Origin: DATKUK01 sp035530655
GTDB taxonomy: Bacteria > Planctomycetota > Phycisphaerae > UBA1845 > DATKUK01
Reading direction: 5' to 3'
Assembly (NCBI GenBank): GCA_035530655.1
Contig: DATKUK010000017.1
Span: forward strand, 62,001-126,000
Length of the DNA stretch: 64,000 bases
Position numbers and translations under genes: made by a program. Of this stretch, positions 44,024 through 52,379 are shown one piece after another. Position 1 is the first letter of the stretch. The number at the start of each line of letters is the position of its first letter. The notes under the pieces were generated by a model that was given only the letters and a program-made list of their open reading frames with translations, made no database searches and was not told the origin of the DNA.

Positions 44024-44401
44024 ATGCATACGCATCGCGCCGGCAAAGGTTACATCATGATGGAGGTAGTCGTCTCGGCCTTTCTGCTGGGCGCATTGGC
44101 CTTGGTCTACACACAGCTTGGCCGGGGCGTGACCACGGCGCGCGATCGGCAGCTCACCGTGCGCGCGTTGCAGTTGGCCGCCGAGGCCCAGTTGGAGCGG
44201 TACCGCACCGGCGCCGCCATCGAACCGAAAGTGAATATCGACACCCCACCAGAGGGCATCATCGAAACGCAGGTCGAGCCCGGCCAGGGCGATTGGCAGG
44301 GCCTGCATCTGGTGATGGTGACCGCACGCGGAACGGCCCGCGGTGGCCGCCAAGTTAGCGTCACGCTCAGGGCGTACCTTGCGGGGGAGGCACGCCCATG
44401 A
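44024..44401 (+). CDS. Pseudopilin (prepilin-like, GspI/GspH size)
   Basis: A 125-residue pseudopilin. The short leader HRAGKG is followed by YIMMEVVVSAFLLGALALVY, a GspI-like start with Glu at mature position 5 (Y-I-M-M-E). The rest is a small soluble domain (EIETQ-like beta strands). AAAGAGGT lies 10-12 bases before ATG 44024. Its TGA overlaps an ATG at 44398 that opens only a 32-codon frame, possibly the stub of the pseudopilin gene that originally followed. Confidence 0.8.
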   Translation: MHTHRAGKGYIMMEVVVSAFLLGALALVYTQLGRGVTTARDRQLTVRALQLAAEAQLERYRTGAAIEPKVNIDTPPEGIIETQVEPGQGDWQGLHLVMVTARGTARGGRQVSVTLRAYLAGEARP

Positions 44402-44508
44402 ACCTGACTTTCCGAGATGACTCGGCGTTTGTGTATGGCGCCCAAGGCGTGTGCTCTGTAGAATGCGGCGTGTTCTCACATTCGGTGGGTGAATAGACGG
44501 AGCAACTG

Positions 44509-44760
44509 ATGAGTGAAGCAGATAAGGGCGTCCTGCGGGTTGGTTCTAACCGCGCCACCAAGCTGGCGTTTCATAGGGCAAGCGTCAGTTCGGACGGCGG
44601 GCTTTTCCCCTACCGCGACCCGGACGTTTCGAGCCGATGCGGCGTTCGTCGAAAGATCGCGCAAGAAACGCTTGGATGCCTGGGGCCCGGGGCGTTGTAC
44701 TGGTATCCGAGGATCCCGGTATGGTTACCGGGCAAAGGTCAGATGGGGAATGTCGCGTGA
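44509..44760 (+). pseudogene. Relic of an IS1380-type transposase N-terminus
   Basis: An 83-codon frame whose middle part, TKLAFHRASVSSDGGLFPYR, followed by DPD, matches the N-terminal pattern of IS1380-family transposases (typically ...SSDGGLLLYRELD...). The similarity stops at about residue 45, and what follows has no transposase content, so the element is a decayed fragment. It lies inside the secretion operon between a pseudopilin and an S41 protease. No terminal repeats are identified. The alignment is from memory, so this is a moderate call. Confidence 0.45.
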
Positions 44761-44773
44761 GACAGGTGTGGTC

Positions 44774-46657
44774 ATGCGAATGATGCTTGTTCTGCTGCCG
44801 ATGTACTTGTCCGGCGTAGCCTACAGCAGCACGCCTCTGACGACGCGTCCCGCCCCCGCGGCCTCGCAGCCGGAACGTGCGGCCGCTAGCGATGACCGTG
44901 CAGAGCTGAGTGCACATCAGCGCGTCGCGGGCTTCATACGTCTCTGGGCCGAGGTCAAGTACAATTATGTGTTCTTTGACAGGGTGCCTGAGGTGGATTG
45001 GGATCAGGTGCTGGACGATTACCTGCCGCGAGTACAACGGGCACAAACCACAGAGCAATACTATCGCCTGCTGCAGCGGTGCGTTGCACAGCTGCGAGAT
45101 GGACATACGAGCGTCTATTTGCCACGCGATCTACGCAAGGACGCGACCTACCCAGTCCGACTCAGAAGGATTGGGGCCGACGTGGTCATCGCCGAGGTGG
45201 CACCGGCTGCTGCGTTTGCCCAGCCGGACCTGAGGCCGGGCCTCTGCGTCACGCATATCAACGGCCGCGATGTCGCGTCGATCCTGGCAGCAGACATCTA
45301 CCCCTACCTGGCGGCCTCCGCGCCGCACGACCGAGACCGACGAGCGCTCAGAAGCCTCGTCCAAGGAAATGACGGGACCGAAGCGACCCTTCGCCTTCGG
45401 GACCCGGACGGCACGACGAAGGACATGGTTTTGAAGTGCCTGCACTGGCGTTTCGGACGGACAACGTTTTTCCAACGGTTACAGGCTGAGTTCCAGGGGT
45501 TGGGGCAAGGCATCGTCTACATCGCGATCCGATCCTTCTCGTCTGACGAGGCCGTCAGGCAGTTTGAGACGCGCTTCGATCAGATCAGACGGGCAAAGGG
45601 GCTGATCATTGACGTGCGCGACAATGGCGGCGGGAGTTCGCGGCACGGCTATTCGATCATCAGCCACCTGATCGCCGAGCCTGTGGAGCGACCGCGCTGG
45701 CGAACACGCAAGTACTTGCCCGCCCATCGTGCCTGGGGCGAGAAGGAGATGTGGCATGAGGGCGAGCCAAGGGTCATTCCACCGAGCACGAAAACGCCAT
45801 ACCTCGGGCCGGTCGTCGTCTTGACCGGGCCGAGCACGATCAGTGCCGCTGAGGATTTCGTTGTGGCGCTGCATGCGAGCAAACGGGCAACGCTCGTCGG
45901 TGAGCGAACCGCGGGCACCACCGGCCAGCCATTGATAGTCGAGTTGCCGGGCGGCGGCAGGGCGCGCATCTGCACCAAACATGACCTCTATCCCGACGGT
46001 CGCGAGTACGTGGGTGTTGGCGTTATCCCCGACGTCGAGGTGCAGATCACTCAGGATGCCATAGCCGAAGGCAGGGATCTTGTGCTAGAAGCAGGCATCA
46101 AGACCGTGAGCCGGATGGCCGGCGTCCAGTCGTCTCTCGTGCTATCCAGTCTGACTGAAGGTGGCGGGCGACGGGCCGAGGGCGCGGCTGAGGCTCAGCT
46201 GGTGGCTGTATTGGCGCAAGCCAAGGTCGAATACGATGCGCTGCTCGCCGCCTACAGCCGGCAGGATTGGAAGAGGGTAGATCAATATGGAGATAATCTC
46301 GCTGACCTCTTGAAAAACGAGGTGTTGCTGCCGCTGCAAGAGGACCTGGACCGAGCCCGGCAGGAAGACGAGAAGCACGGCCGAATGAACGAACAGCGGC
46401 AGTATGATCTGCACCGGGTGGCGTGTCGGAAGCAAGCGATCACGGAATTCTTCGCGCCGCAGTCGGATGTGGCCAGTGTCCTTCATCTGGTCCGGACGGT
46501 AGAGAGTTGGAGCGATGAGGTGCACGATCTCGCAAGAGACGGCCACGTCGCGCAGATTCCAAAGGCCTTCGCCAAGCTGGAGGCAGCGTGGCGTGACTTC
46601 TGGCAGGTCGTTGCTGTACAGCTACGACCCGTGCGGCGGGCGACCACGCTCGAGTAG
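44774..46657 (+). CDS. S41-family (tricorn/C-terminal-processing type) exported serine protease
   Basis: A 627-residue protease. Signal peptide: MRMMLVLLPMYLSGVAYSS. The N-terminal part has RLWAEVKYNYVFFDRVPEVD and the S41 mark QLRDGHTSVYLP. A PDZ-like part follows (RLRRIGADVVIAEVAPAA), then the core GLIIDVRDNGGGSSRHG and the nucleophile region VVLTGPSTISAAEDFV (Ser before Ala-Ala-Glu). TAGTTGQP stands where CtpA has T-x-G-K, so it is a tricorn-type, not a Ser-Lys, enzyme. The last 150 residues are helical. Its start at 44774 is preferred over 44513, whose extra frame is the transposase relic. It sits in the middle of the secretion operon. Confidence 0.85.
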   Translation: MRMMLVLLPMYLSGVAYSSTPLTTRPAPAASQPERAAASDDRAELSAHQRVAGFIRLWAEVKYNYVFFDRVPEVDWDQVLDDYLPRVQRAQTTEQYYRLLQRCVAQLRDGHTSVYLPRDLRKDATYPVRLRRIGADVVIAEVAPAAAFAQPDLRPGLCVTHINGRDVASILAADIYPYLAASAPHDRDRRALRSLVQGNDGTEATLRLRDPDGTTKDMVLKCLHWRFGRTTFFQRLQAEFQGLGQGIVYIAIRSFSSDEAVRQFETRFDQIRRAKGLIIDVRDNGGGSSRHGYSIISHLIAEPVERPRWRTRKYLPAHRAWGEKEMWHEGEPRVIPPSTKTPYLGPVVVLTGPSTISAAEDFVVALHASKRATLVGERTAGTTGQPLIVELPGGGRARICTKHDLYPDGREYVGVGVIPDVEVQITQDAIAEGRDLVLEAGIKTVSRMAGVQSSLVLSSLTEGGGRRAEGAAEAQLVAVLAQAKVEYDALLAAYSRQDWKRVDQYGDNLADLLKNEVLLPLQEDLDRARQEDEKHGRMNEQRQYDLHRVACRKQAITEFFAPQSDVASVLHLVRTVESWSDEVHDLARDGHVAQIPKAFAKLEAAWRDFWQVVAVQLRPVRRATTLE

Positions 46658-46776
46658 CCGTGCTAATGACAGCCGAGGCTTCTCGTCGCGGCCATACGAA
46701 ATCGAACATCGCGATGCAGGAACAACAGCTCATGGGGACCGCGAGGCCAACTTCGAGAAGCGGCGAGGAACACAGG

Positions 46777-47301
46777 ATGAAGCAACATCGACTCGGACGA
46801 CGCGGTATCTTGCTGGTGGAGTTGGTCGCTATGCTGCCGGCGATGGTCGCTGTTGCGGGCGGCATCGCCCTGCTGACGCTCGCCGGGCTACGGATGACCT
46901 GGCGAATCGGGCAATGGGCCGACCGCGACTCCCGGCTCGCCGCCTTCACCAGGCAGATCCGCACCGATATGGAATCGGCCATGGCTGTCGAGCCAGGCAG
47001 CGAACCGGCTGCAAGCACGATCACGCTGGTTCTACCGGCAGATCGCCGGATCATCTACACGACTGCGGGGGAGACGGTGAGTCGACGAGCCGTCCCACCC
47101 GACGCCGGCGAGCCCGAGACCCTCACCTGGCGACTGCACAAGACCCAGTTGAAGCTGTTCGTTGAACTCATCGGCCACACCGCGCTTCTGCGCCTGGAGA
47201 CGACGCTGTCGGCCGATCGTCTGCTGCCCGATGGCCGAGGACAGCGGCGGTTCGTGACGGTCTTCGCGCCGGGAAGCCCGGCGGTCAGGGGGACCGAGTG
47301 A
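46777..47301 (+). CDS. Pseudopilin-like protein (GspJ-like)
   Basis: A 174-residue protein with a basic leader (MKQHRLGRRG) and the prepilin helix ILLVELVAMLPAMVAVAGGI. Glu is at the fifth position after the putative G/I cleavage site. The soluble part is longer than in GspI, similar to GspJ (RLAAFTRQIRTDMESAMAVE, later LTWRLHKTQLKLFVELIG). It is probably a minor pseudopilin. ATG 46777 is chosen over the frame start at 46660. Its stop overlaps the next gene start by one base (TGATG). Confidence 0.78.
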   Translation: MKQHRLGRRGILLVELVAMLPAMVAVAGGIALLTLAGLRMTWRIGQWADRDSRLAAFTRQIRTDMESAMAVEPGSEPAASTITLVLPADRRIIYTTAGETVSRRAVPPDAGEPETLTWRLHKTQLKLFVELIGHTALLRLETTLSADRLLPDGRGQRRFVTVFAPGSPAVRGTE

Positions 47302-47705
47302 TGCCAAGACGACACCACGGTGTAACATTGATCATGGTGGTGTTCCTCATTTCCGTAATCGGCGTGGCCGGCGCCCTGGCCGTCCAGTTCGCGTACATGG
47401 CCAACGTCGAACGGCGCCAAGCGCTGGTCGAAACCTACGCCCGCCAACTGCTGGCCAGCGGACGGGCGTGGGCGCAACTCAACCGAGGTCAGCTTCCCGC
47501 CTCCGGCCAGTCGCGATTGTTGCCCGCCGAGCAGCTCGTCGACCCGCCGACGGAAACCCGATTGCGCGTCACGCGTTGCAGCGATTCAGGCGACGACTGC
47601 ATAGCGGTCGAGGTGCGTGTGAGCATTGGCAGGATTGCGGTGAATCGGTCGATCCAGCGGACCATCGCCCCCGCCGCCGATGCCGCGACGGCCTCGCCCG
47701 ATTGA
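47301..47705 (+). CDS. Small pilin-like exported protein, end of secretion operon
   Basis: A 134-residue protein with a leader MPRRHHG and the hydrophobic segment VTLIMVVFLISVIGVAGALA, similar to a prepilin or GspK N-terminus but without Glu at position 5. The soluble part is short (ANVERRQALVETYARQLLAS). It may be a truncated GspK-like minor pseudopilin. GTG 47298 or ATG 47301 can start it. Confidence 0.65.
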   Translation: MPRRHHGVTLIMVVFLISVIGVAGALAVQFAYMANVERRQALVETYARQLLASGRAWAQLNRGQLPASGQSRLLPAEQLVDPPTETRLRVTRCSDSGDDCIAVEVRVSIGRIAVNRSIQRTIAPAADAATASPD

Positions 47706-47830
47706 GCCCGCCCCACCAAACAACTCCGCCTTTTCCTGAACATCGCCCCTACAATCGCAACAACGGCGAGGAATTGCCCGATAACAATACCGGGCCTTGC
47801 CCAGAGGGCCCCGGCGTGGAATACTTGTAA

Positions 47831-50059
47831 GTGGATGGATTATTGGAACTTAAGATCCAGCGGAGGTCCCGGACCCTCCGGTTGGTCCCAGGCTATGCAA
47901 ACGTGCGTCACACCCGCTCAACATTACCGCATCGGTCAGTGATCCTGGCCGCCGTCTGGGTATTGGCCCTGCACGGCGCGGCCGAGGCCTACATCGGCCC
48001 GGGGGCGGGCTTTGCGGCGCTGGGATCGTTCCTGGTGGTGTTCGCCGCGATGGTCTCGGGGGCGTTGGCGCTGGTGACGTGGCCGATCCGGTACCTGATC
48101 CGGATGATTCGAGGGCGCCGAGCCCATCGGCGAAGTCGCGTGCGACGGTTCGTAGTGCTGGGGCTGGACGGTATGTCCCCCGAACTCACCGACAAATACC
48201 TGGCCGAGGGCAAGCTGCCGAACCTGGCCCGCCTGGCGGCACAGGGCTGCTACCAGCGTCTGGGCACCACCCTACCGCCGCTCTCGCCGGTAGCGTGGTC
48301 GACGTTTCAGACCGGCTCGAACCCCGGCAAACACAACATCTTCGACTTCCTGACCTGCGACCGGCAGACGTACCGACCCAAACTCAGCTCGGTCAGCATC
48401 GGCGAGGCGCGGCGGTCGTTGCGGCTGGGCAAATATCGCATCCCGATCGGCAAGCCCGAGATTCGCCTGCTTCGTCGGGGCAAGCCGTTCTGGCGCGTGT
48501 TGGGCGAGCACGGCATCTTCAGCAGCGTCATTCGCGTGCCCATCACGTTTCCGCCCGAGAAGTTCCACGGCGTGTCGTTGTCGGCCATGTGCGTGCCCGA
48601 CCTCCGCGGCAGCCAGGGTACGTTCTCGTTCTACACCACGCGTTCCATCGACGGCGCCGACGAACAGATCGGCGGCGAGCAACTCGCACTCAAGCGCGAC
48701 GGCGACGCGATTCGCGGCGAGCTCATCGGGCCGACCAACCCCATACACAACGACAAGACGGTGATGACGTGCCCGTTCACTGTCCGGCTTAACGGCAGGC
48801 GCGGTCAAGCCGAGCTTTCCGTCAACGGCGCACGTCATACCCTGCGCGAAGGACAGTACACCGAGTGGGCACAGGTGGCGTTTCGCGCGGGCCTGGGCGT
48901 GAAGGTGCGGGGGATCTGTCAGTTCCTGCTGCTGCGGACCGAGCCGGAATTCGAGATGTACGTCACGCCCATTCAGATCGACCCGGCAAAGCCGGCCATG
49001 CCGATCGCCCACCCAGCCGTGTACGCGACCTACCTGGCGAAAAACCAGGGGCTCTACGCCACCCTCGGTCTGGCCGAGGACACGTGGGCCCTCAATGCCG
49101 GCGTGCTGAACGACCACACCTTCCTGCATCAGTGCATTCAGGCCGACCAGGAGCGAGAGCGCATGTTCTTCGACGCGCTCGACAAAGTCCGCCGCGGGCT
49201 GTGCGTATGCGTATTCGACGGTATGGACCGCATTCAGCACACGTTCTGGCGATACATCGATCCGCAGCATCCCGCCCGACCCGAGCCTGGCGACGGCCGG
49301 TGCCCCGACGCGATCGACGAGTTATACGCCCGGGCCGACGAGCTTGTGGGCAAAACTCTCGCCCGCTGCGACGACGAAAACACCGTTCTGATGATCATCT
49401 CCGACCATGGGTACAACTCGTTTCGCTATGGAATCGACCTGAACCGCTGGCTTGAGGAACAGGGCTATCTGACATTGAAGGACGGCACGCGTGGCCGGAA
49501 ATACCTGGCCAACGTCGACTGGTCGCAGACGCGAGCATACGCGATCGGTCTGGCGGGCATTTACCTGAACATTCGTGGCCGCGAGGCGCAGGGCATCGTC
49601 GAGCCGGGCGATGAGGCGAATCGGCTGCGCGACGAGCTTATCGAGAAGCTCAACGGACTCACCCATCCGGCCACGGGCAAGCCGGCGGTCCGGCGTGCCT
49701 ATAATGCCCTGAAAGTGTACCGCGGGCCCTACAAGGCCGACGGGCCTGATGTAATTGTGGGCTACGATCGAGGCTACCGCGTGTCGTGGGAGGCGGCCGT
49801 CGGACAGGTGACCGACAAGGTGTTCCACCCCAATACGCGTGCCTGGAGCGGTGATCATTGCATCGACCCGGCGCTGGTGCCGGGTGTGTTGTTCTGCAAT
49901 CGCCGGATCGAGGCGGAGCAGCCTCGGCTGATGGACATCGGCCCGACGGTGCTGGCGATGTTCGGCGTCGACGTGCCGAAGCACATGGACGGCCGGGCCC
50001 TGCCGGTGTCCGACGCGGGCTCGCCGAAGGAGCAGGCAGAACAGTCATCGAGTAACTGA
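47831..50059 (+). CDS. Membrane-anchored alkaline-phosphatase-superfamily phosphodiesterase
   Basis: A 742-residue enzyme-like protein. N-terminal membrane helices lie at about 36-53 and 60-90. The AP-superfamily core shows the metal ligand D113 in VLGLDGMSPEL, the nucleophile region PLSPVAWSTFQTGSNPGKHN (Thr158), DGMDRIQHTFW, ISDHGYNSFR and SGDHCID near the C-terminus. This is the type I phosphodiesterase / nucleotide pyrophosphatase family. Substrate unknown. It is 4 bases from a second family member. The GTG 47831 start is uncertain; a GTG near 47903 would give a cleaner signal anchor. Confidence 0.85.
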   Translation: MDGLLELKIQRRSRTLRLVPGYANVRHTRSTLPHRSVILAAVWVLALHGAAEAYIGPGAGFAALGSFLVVFAAMVSGALALVTWPIRYLIRMIRGRRAHRRSRVRRFVVLGLDGMSPELTDKYLAEGKLPNLARLAAQGCYQRLGTTLPPLSPVAWSTFQTGSNPGKHNIFDFLTCDRQTYRPKLSSVSIGEARRSLRLGKYRIPIGKPEIRLLRRGKPFWRVLGEHGIFSSVIRVPITFPPEKFHGVSLSAMCVPDLRGSQGTFSFYTTRSIDGADEQIGGEQLALKRDGDAIRGELIGPTNPIHNDKTVMTCPFTVRLNGRRGQAELSVNGARHTLREGQYTEWAQVAFRAGLGVKVRGICQFLLLRTEPEFEMYVTPIQIDPAKPAMPIAHPAVYATYLAKNQGLYATLGLAEDTWALNAGVLNDHTFLHQCIQADQERERMFFDALDKVRRGLCVCVFDGMDRIQHTFWRYIDPQHPARPEPGDGRCPDAIDELYARADELVGKTLARCDDENTVLMIISDHGYNSFRYGIDLNRWLEEQGYLTLKDGTRGRKYLANVDWSQTRAYAIGLAGIYLNIRGREAQGIVEPGDEANRLRDELIEKLNGLTHPATGKPAVRRAYNALKVYRGPYKADGPDVIVGYDRGYRVSWEAAVGQVTDKVFHPNTRAWSGDHCIDPALVPGVLFCNRRIEAEQPRLMDIGPTVLAMFGVDVPKHMDGRALPVSDAGSPKEQAEQSSSN

Positions 50060-50063
50060 CACC

Positions 50064-52118
50064 ATGCCACGCAAGAAGCGACAACTCGACCGCAGGCAGT
50101 TCCTTAAAGAGACGACCGTCGCAGCGACGGCGCTGGGGGTAGGTCTTCACGCAGGTTCGTCCCGCGCAGCGCGCCGCGAAGCGGCTCGCCGACGCGTGAT
50201 CGTACTGGGTGTCGACGGGATGGACCCCGGCCTGACCGAGAAGATGATGGACGCGGGCGAGCTGCCGAACCTTGCGGCGTTTCGTCGCGCGGGCGGATAT
50301 CGGCGACTGGCCACGAGCACGCCGCCCCAGAGCCCGGTCGCCTGGGCCAACTTCATCAACGGCGCGGGGACGGAATCGCACGCGATTTTCGACTTCATCC
50401 ACCGAGACCCATCCAGGCAGTGCGCCCCTTACTACTCGGCGGCTGAGACGGTGCCCGGCGACGGCTCCTGGGAGGTGGGCGACCACCGCCTGCAACTGAC
50501 GTTCTGGCCCTTCAAGCACCGTGCGAGGGAAACGGTGCTCCGCCGCCGCGGCATGCCGTTCTGGCACTACCTCGACGAGGCAGGCATCGGGTCAGCCTTT
50601 TACGATCTGCCCTCCAACTACCCGCCCAGCCCGTCGCAACACGGTCACCACTGCTGTCTGTCGGGCATGGGTGTGCCGGACATGCTCGGCACGTACGGGA
50701 CCTATCAGTACTTCGCCGAGGACGGACCGTCGCGCCCGGTGGATGAGGCGGGCGGACGGCGGTCGCGCCTGGTATTCGAGAATCACACCGCACGGGCCGA
50801 GCTGATCGGGCCGCGCAACTACCACCTCAAGCAGCCGACCGATTCAGCCATCGAGTTTCTCGTCCACCGTGACCGCGAGGCACAGGCGGCTGTGATCGAG
50901 GTCCAGGGCAAGCGGATCCTGCTGCGTCAGGGGCAATGGAGCAGTTGGGTGCGTCTCGACTTCGTCATGGCCATGCCCAGCTTCGTACCCGACCGGCGCG
51001 TCAGCGCGATCTCCCGGTTCTACCTTCAGCAGGCGGCCCCTGTGTTTCGTCTCTACGTGTCGCCGGCCAACGTCGACCCGTCTGATCCGGCGGTACGGAT
51101 CTCCGAGCCGGCCAACTTCGTCGAGCGAATCTCCGACGATCTGGGGCTGTTCTACACCACGGGCTTTCAGGAGGACCACAAGGCCCTGACCAACGAGGTT
51201 TTCGACGACGAGGAGTTCGCCGCGCAGGCTGAACTCGTCCTTCAGGAACGGCTGCGACTGCTGGACTACGCCGTCAGAAACTACGACGATGGACTGCTGT
51301 TCTTCTATTTCTCGAGCACCGATCTCCAGGCCCATATGTTCTGGTGGGATCGACCGGATGCGCACCCGCGACGCACAGCCGAGCAAACTCAACGCTGCCA
51401 CGCGCGCCTCCGACGGCTGTACCAGCGGCTCGATCAGGTCATCGGCGACGTGGTGAAGCGCTACGGCGATGAGGCGACCATCATGGCGCTGAGCGACCAC
51501 GGGTTTGCCTCGTTCAAGCGCCAGTTCAATCTGAACACGTGGCTGCGCGCCAACGGCTACATCCAGCCGTCCGGCGCTTCATCGGTGCTGGGCGGCGTCG
51601 ATTGGGACGACACGCAGGCGTACGGTTTGGGCCTGAACGGCCTGTACGTAAACCTGCGAGGCCGCGAACGCGACGGCATCGTCGAGCCGCACCGTCGCGA
51701 CGCGCTGTTGAAGGAATTGGCGAACGGGCTGCTGCAACTGCGCGACCGCGACGGTGAGCGAGTTGTTCACAGCGTCCGGCGCATCGAACGAGCGCATCAG
51801 GGCGAGGCGGCGAGGGTGGCACCGGACCTGATCGTGGGCTATGCTCGCGGCTACCGCGCGTCGTGGGCGACGTGCCTGGGCGAAATGACCGACGACATGC
51901 TGAGTGATAATCATTCGGCGTGGGCGGCCGATCACTGCATCTGTCCCGACGAAGTGCCCGGCGTGCTGTTCTGCAATCGCACTATCGCCGCGGACGCGCC
52001 GTCGCTGTCTGATCTGGCGCCGACCATCCTGGACTTGTATGGACTTGGCAGGCCCGACTCGATGACCGGTCGAAGCATTTTTCCGAGCCAAAGCATCGCG
52101 CACGATCTGAAGACCTGA
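50064..52118 (+). CDS. Tat-exported alkaline-phosphatase-superfamily protein with Asn at the nucleophile position
   Basis: A 684-residue protein with a twin-arginine signal LDRRQFLKETTVAATALGVG (about 8-27). The core follows as in the preceding gene: VLGVDGMDPGL (D51), SPVAWANFINGAGTESHAIF, FFYFSSTDLQAHMFWW, ALSDHGFASFK and AADHCICP. Metal ligands look intact, but the nucleophile position that is Thr158 in the first protein is Asn96 here, so it might be inactive or use another mechanism. It is exported folded and so depends on a Tat system such as the genes at 11725-12239 plus TatC. AP-type paralogues next to each other suggest a paired function. Confidence 0.87.
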   Translation: MPRKKRQLDRRQFLKETTVAATALGVGLHAGSSRAARREAARRRVIVLGVDGMDPGLTEKMMDAGELPNLAAFRRAGGYRRLATSTPPQSPVAWANFINGAGTESHAIFDFIHRDPSRQCAPYYSAAETVPGDGSWEVGDHRLQLTFWPFKHRARETVLRRRGMPFWHYLDEAGIGSAFYDLPSNYPPSPSQHGHHCCLSGMGVPDMLGTYGTYQYFAEDGPSRPVDEAGGRRSRLVFENHTARAELIGPRNYHLKQPTDSAIEFLVHRDREAQAAVIEVQGKRILLRQGQWSSWVRLDFVMAMPSFVPDRRVSAISRFYLQQAAPVFRLYVSPANVDPSDPAVRISEPANFVERISDDLGLFYTTGFQEDHKALTNEVFDDEEFAAQAELVLQERLRLLDYAVRNYDDGLLFFYFSSTDLQAHMFWWDRPDAHPRRTAEQTQRCHARLRRLYQRLDQVIGDVVKRYGDEATIMALSDHGFASFKRQFNLNTWLRANGYIQPSGASSVLGGVDWDDTQAYGLGLNGLYVNLRGRERDGIVEPHRRDALLKELANGLLQLRDRDGERVVHSVRRIERAHQGEAARVAPDLIVGYARGYRASWATCLGEMTDDMLSDNHSAWAADHCICPDEVPGVLFCNRTIAADAPSLSDLAPTILDLYGLGRPDSMTGRSIFPSQSIAHDLKT

Positions 52119-52132
52119 AGGAGTGACCGCAG

Positions 52133-52318
52133 ATGCCACGAATCAAGGTTGACGGCCATCTCTACGACCGAGCCCGCAAAATCGCCGAGGCGGCCGGCTA
52201 TACCAACGTCGATGAGTTCATCGTCCACGTTATTGAGAGGGAGGTCTCGCATTTGGAGTCGGCCGGCAGCGACGAAGAGGTGCAGGAGCATCTCCGCGGT
52301 CTGGGGTATATTGAGTGA
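52133..52318 (+). CDS. Small ribbon-helix-helix-like protein
   Basis: A 61-residue protein. MPRIKVDGHLYDRARKIAEA, then GYTNVDEFIVHVIEREV, has the strand-helix-helix spacing of CopG/RHH DNA-binding proteins. The tail ESAGSDEEVQEHLRGLGYIE is acidic and ends with the LRGLGYI motif also seen at the end of many sulfatase-family proteins. AAGGAG is 12 bases upstream. It may be a regulator of, or a small subunit for, the two phosphodiesterase-like proteins just upstream. Confidence 0.75.
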   Translation: MPRIKVDGHLYDRARKIAEAAGYTNVDEFIVHVIEREVSHLESAGSDEEVQEHLRGLGYIE

Positions 52319-52379
52319 TGGTCGCGGGGAAAACAGCGCGTAGTGTGGCCTGGCTCTGGGGCGGGTCTGATCCATCGAG

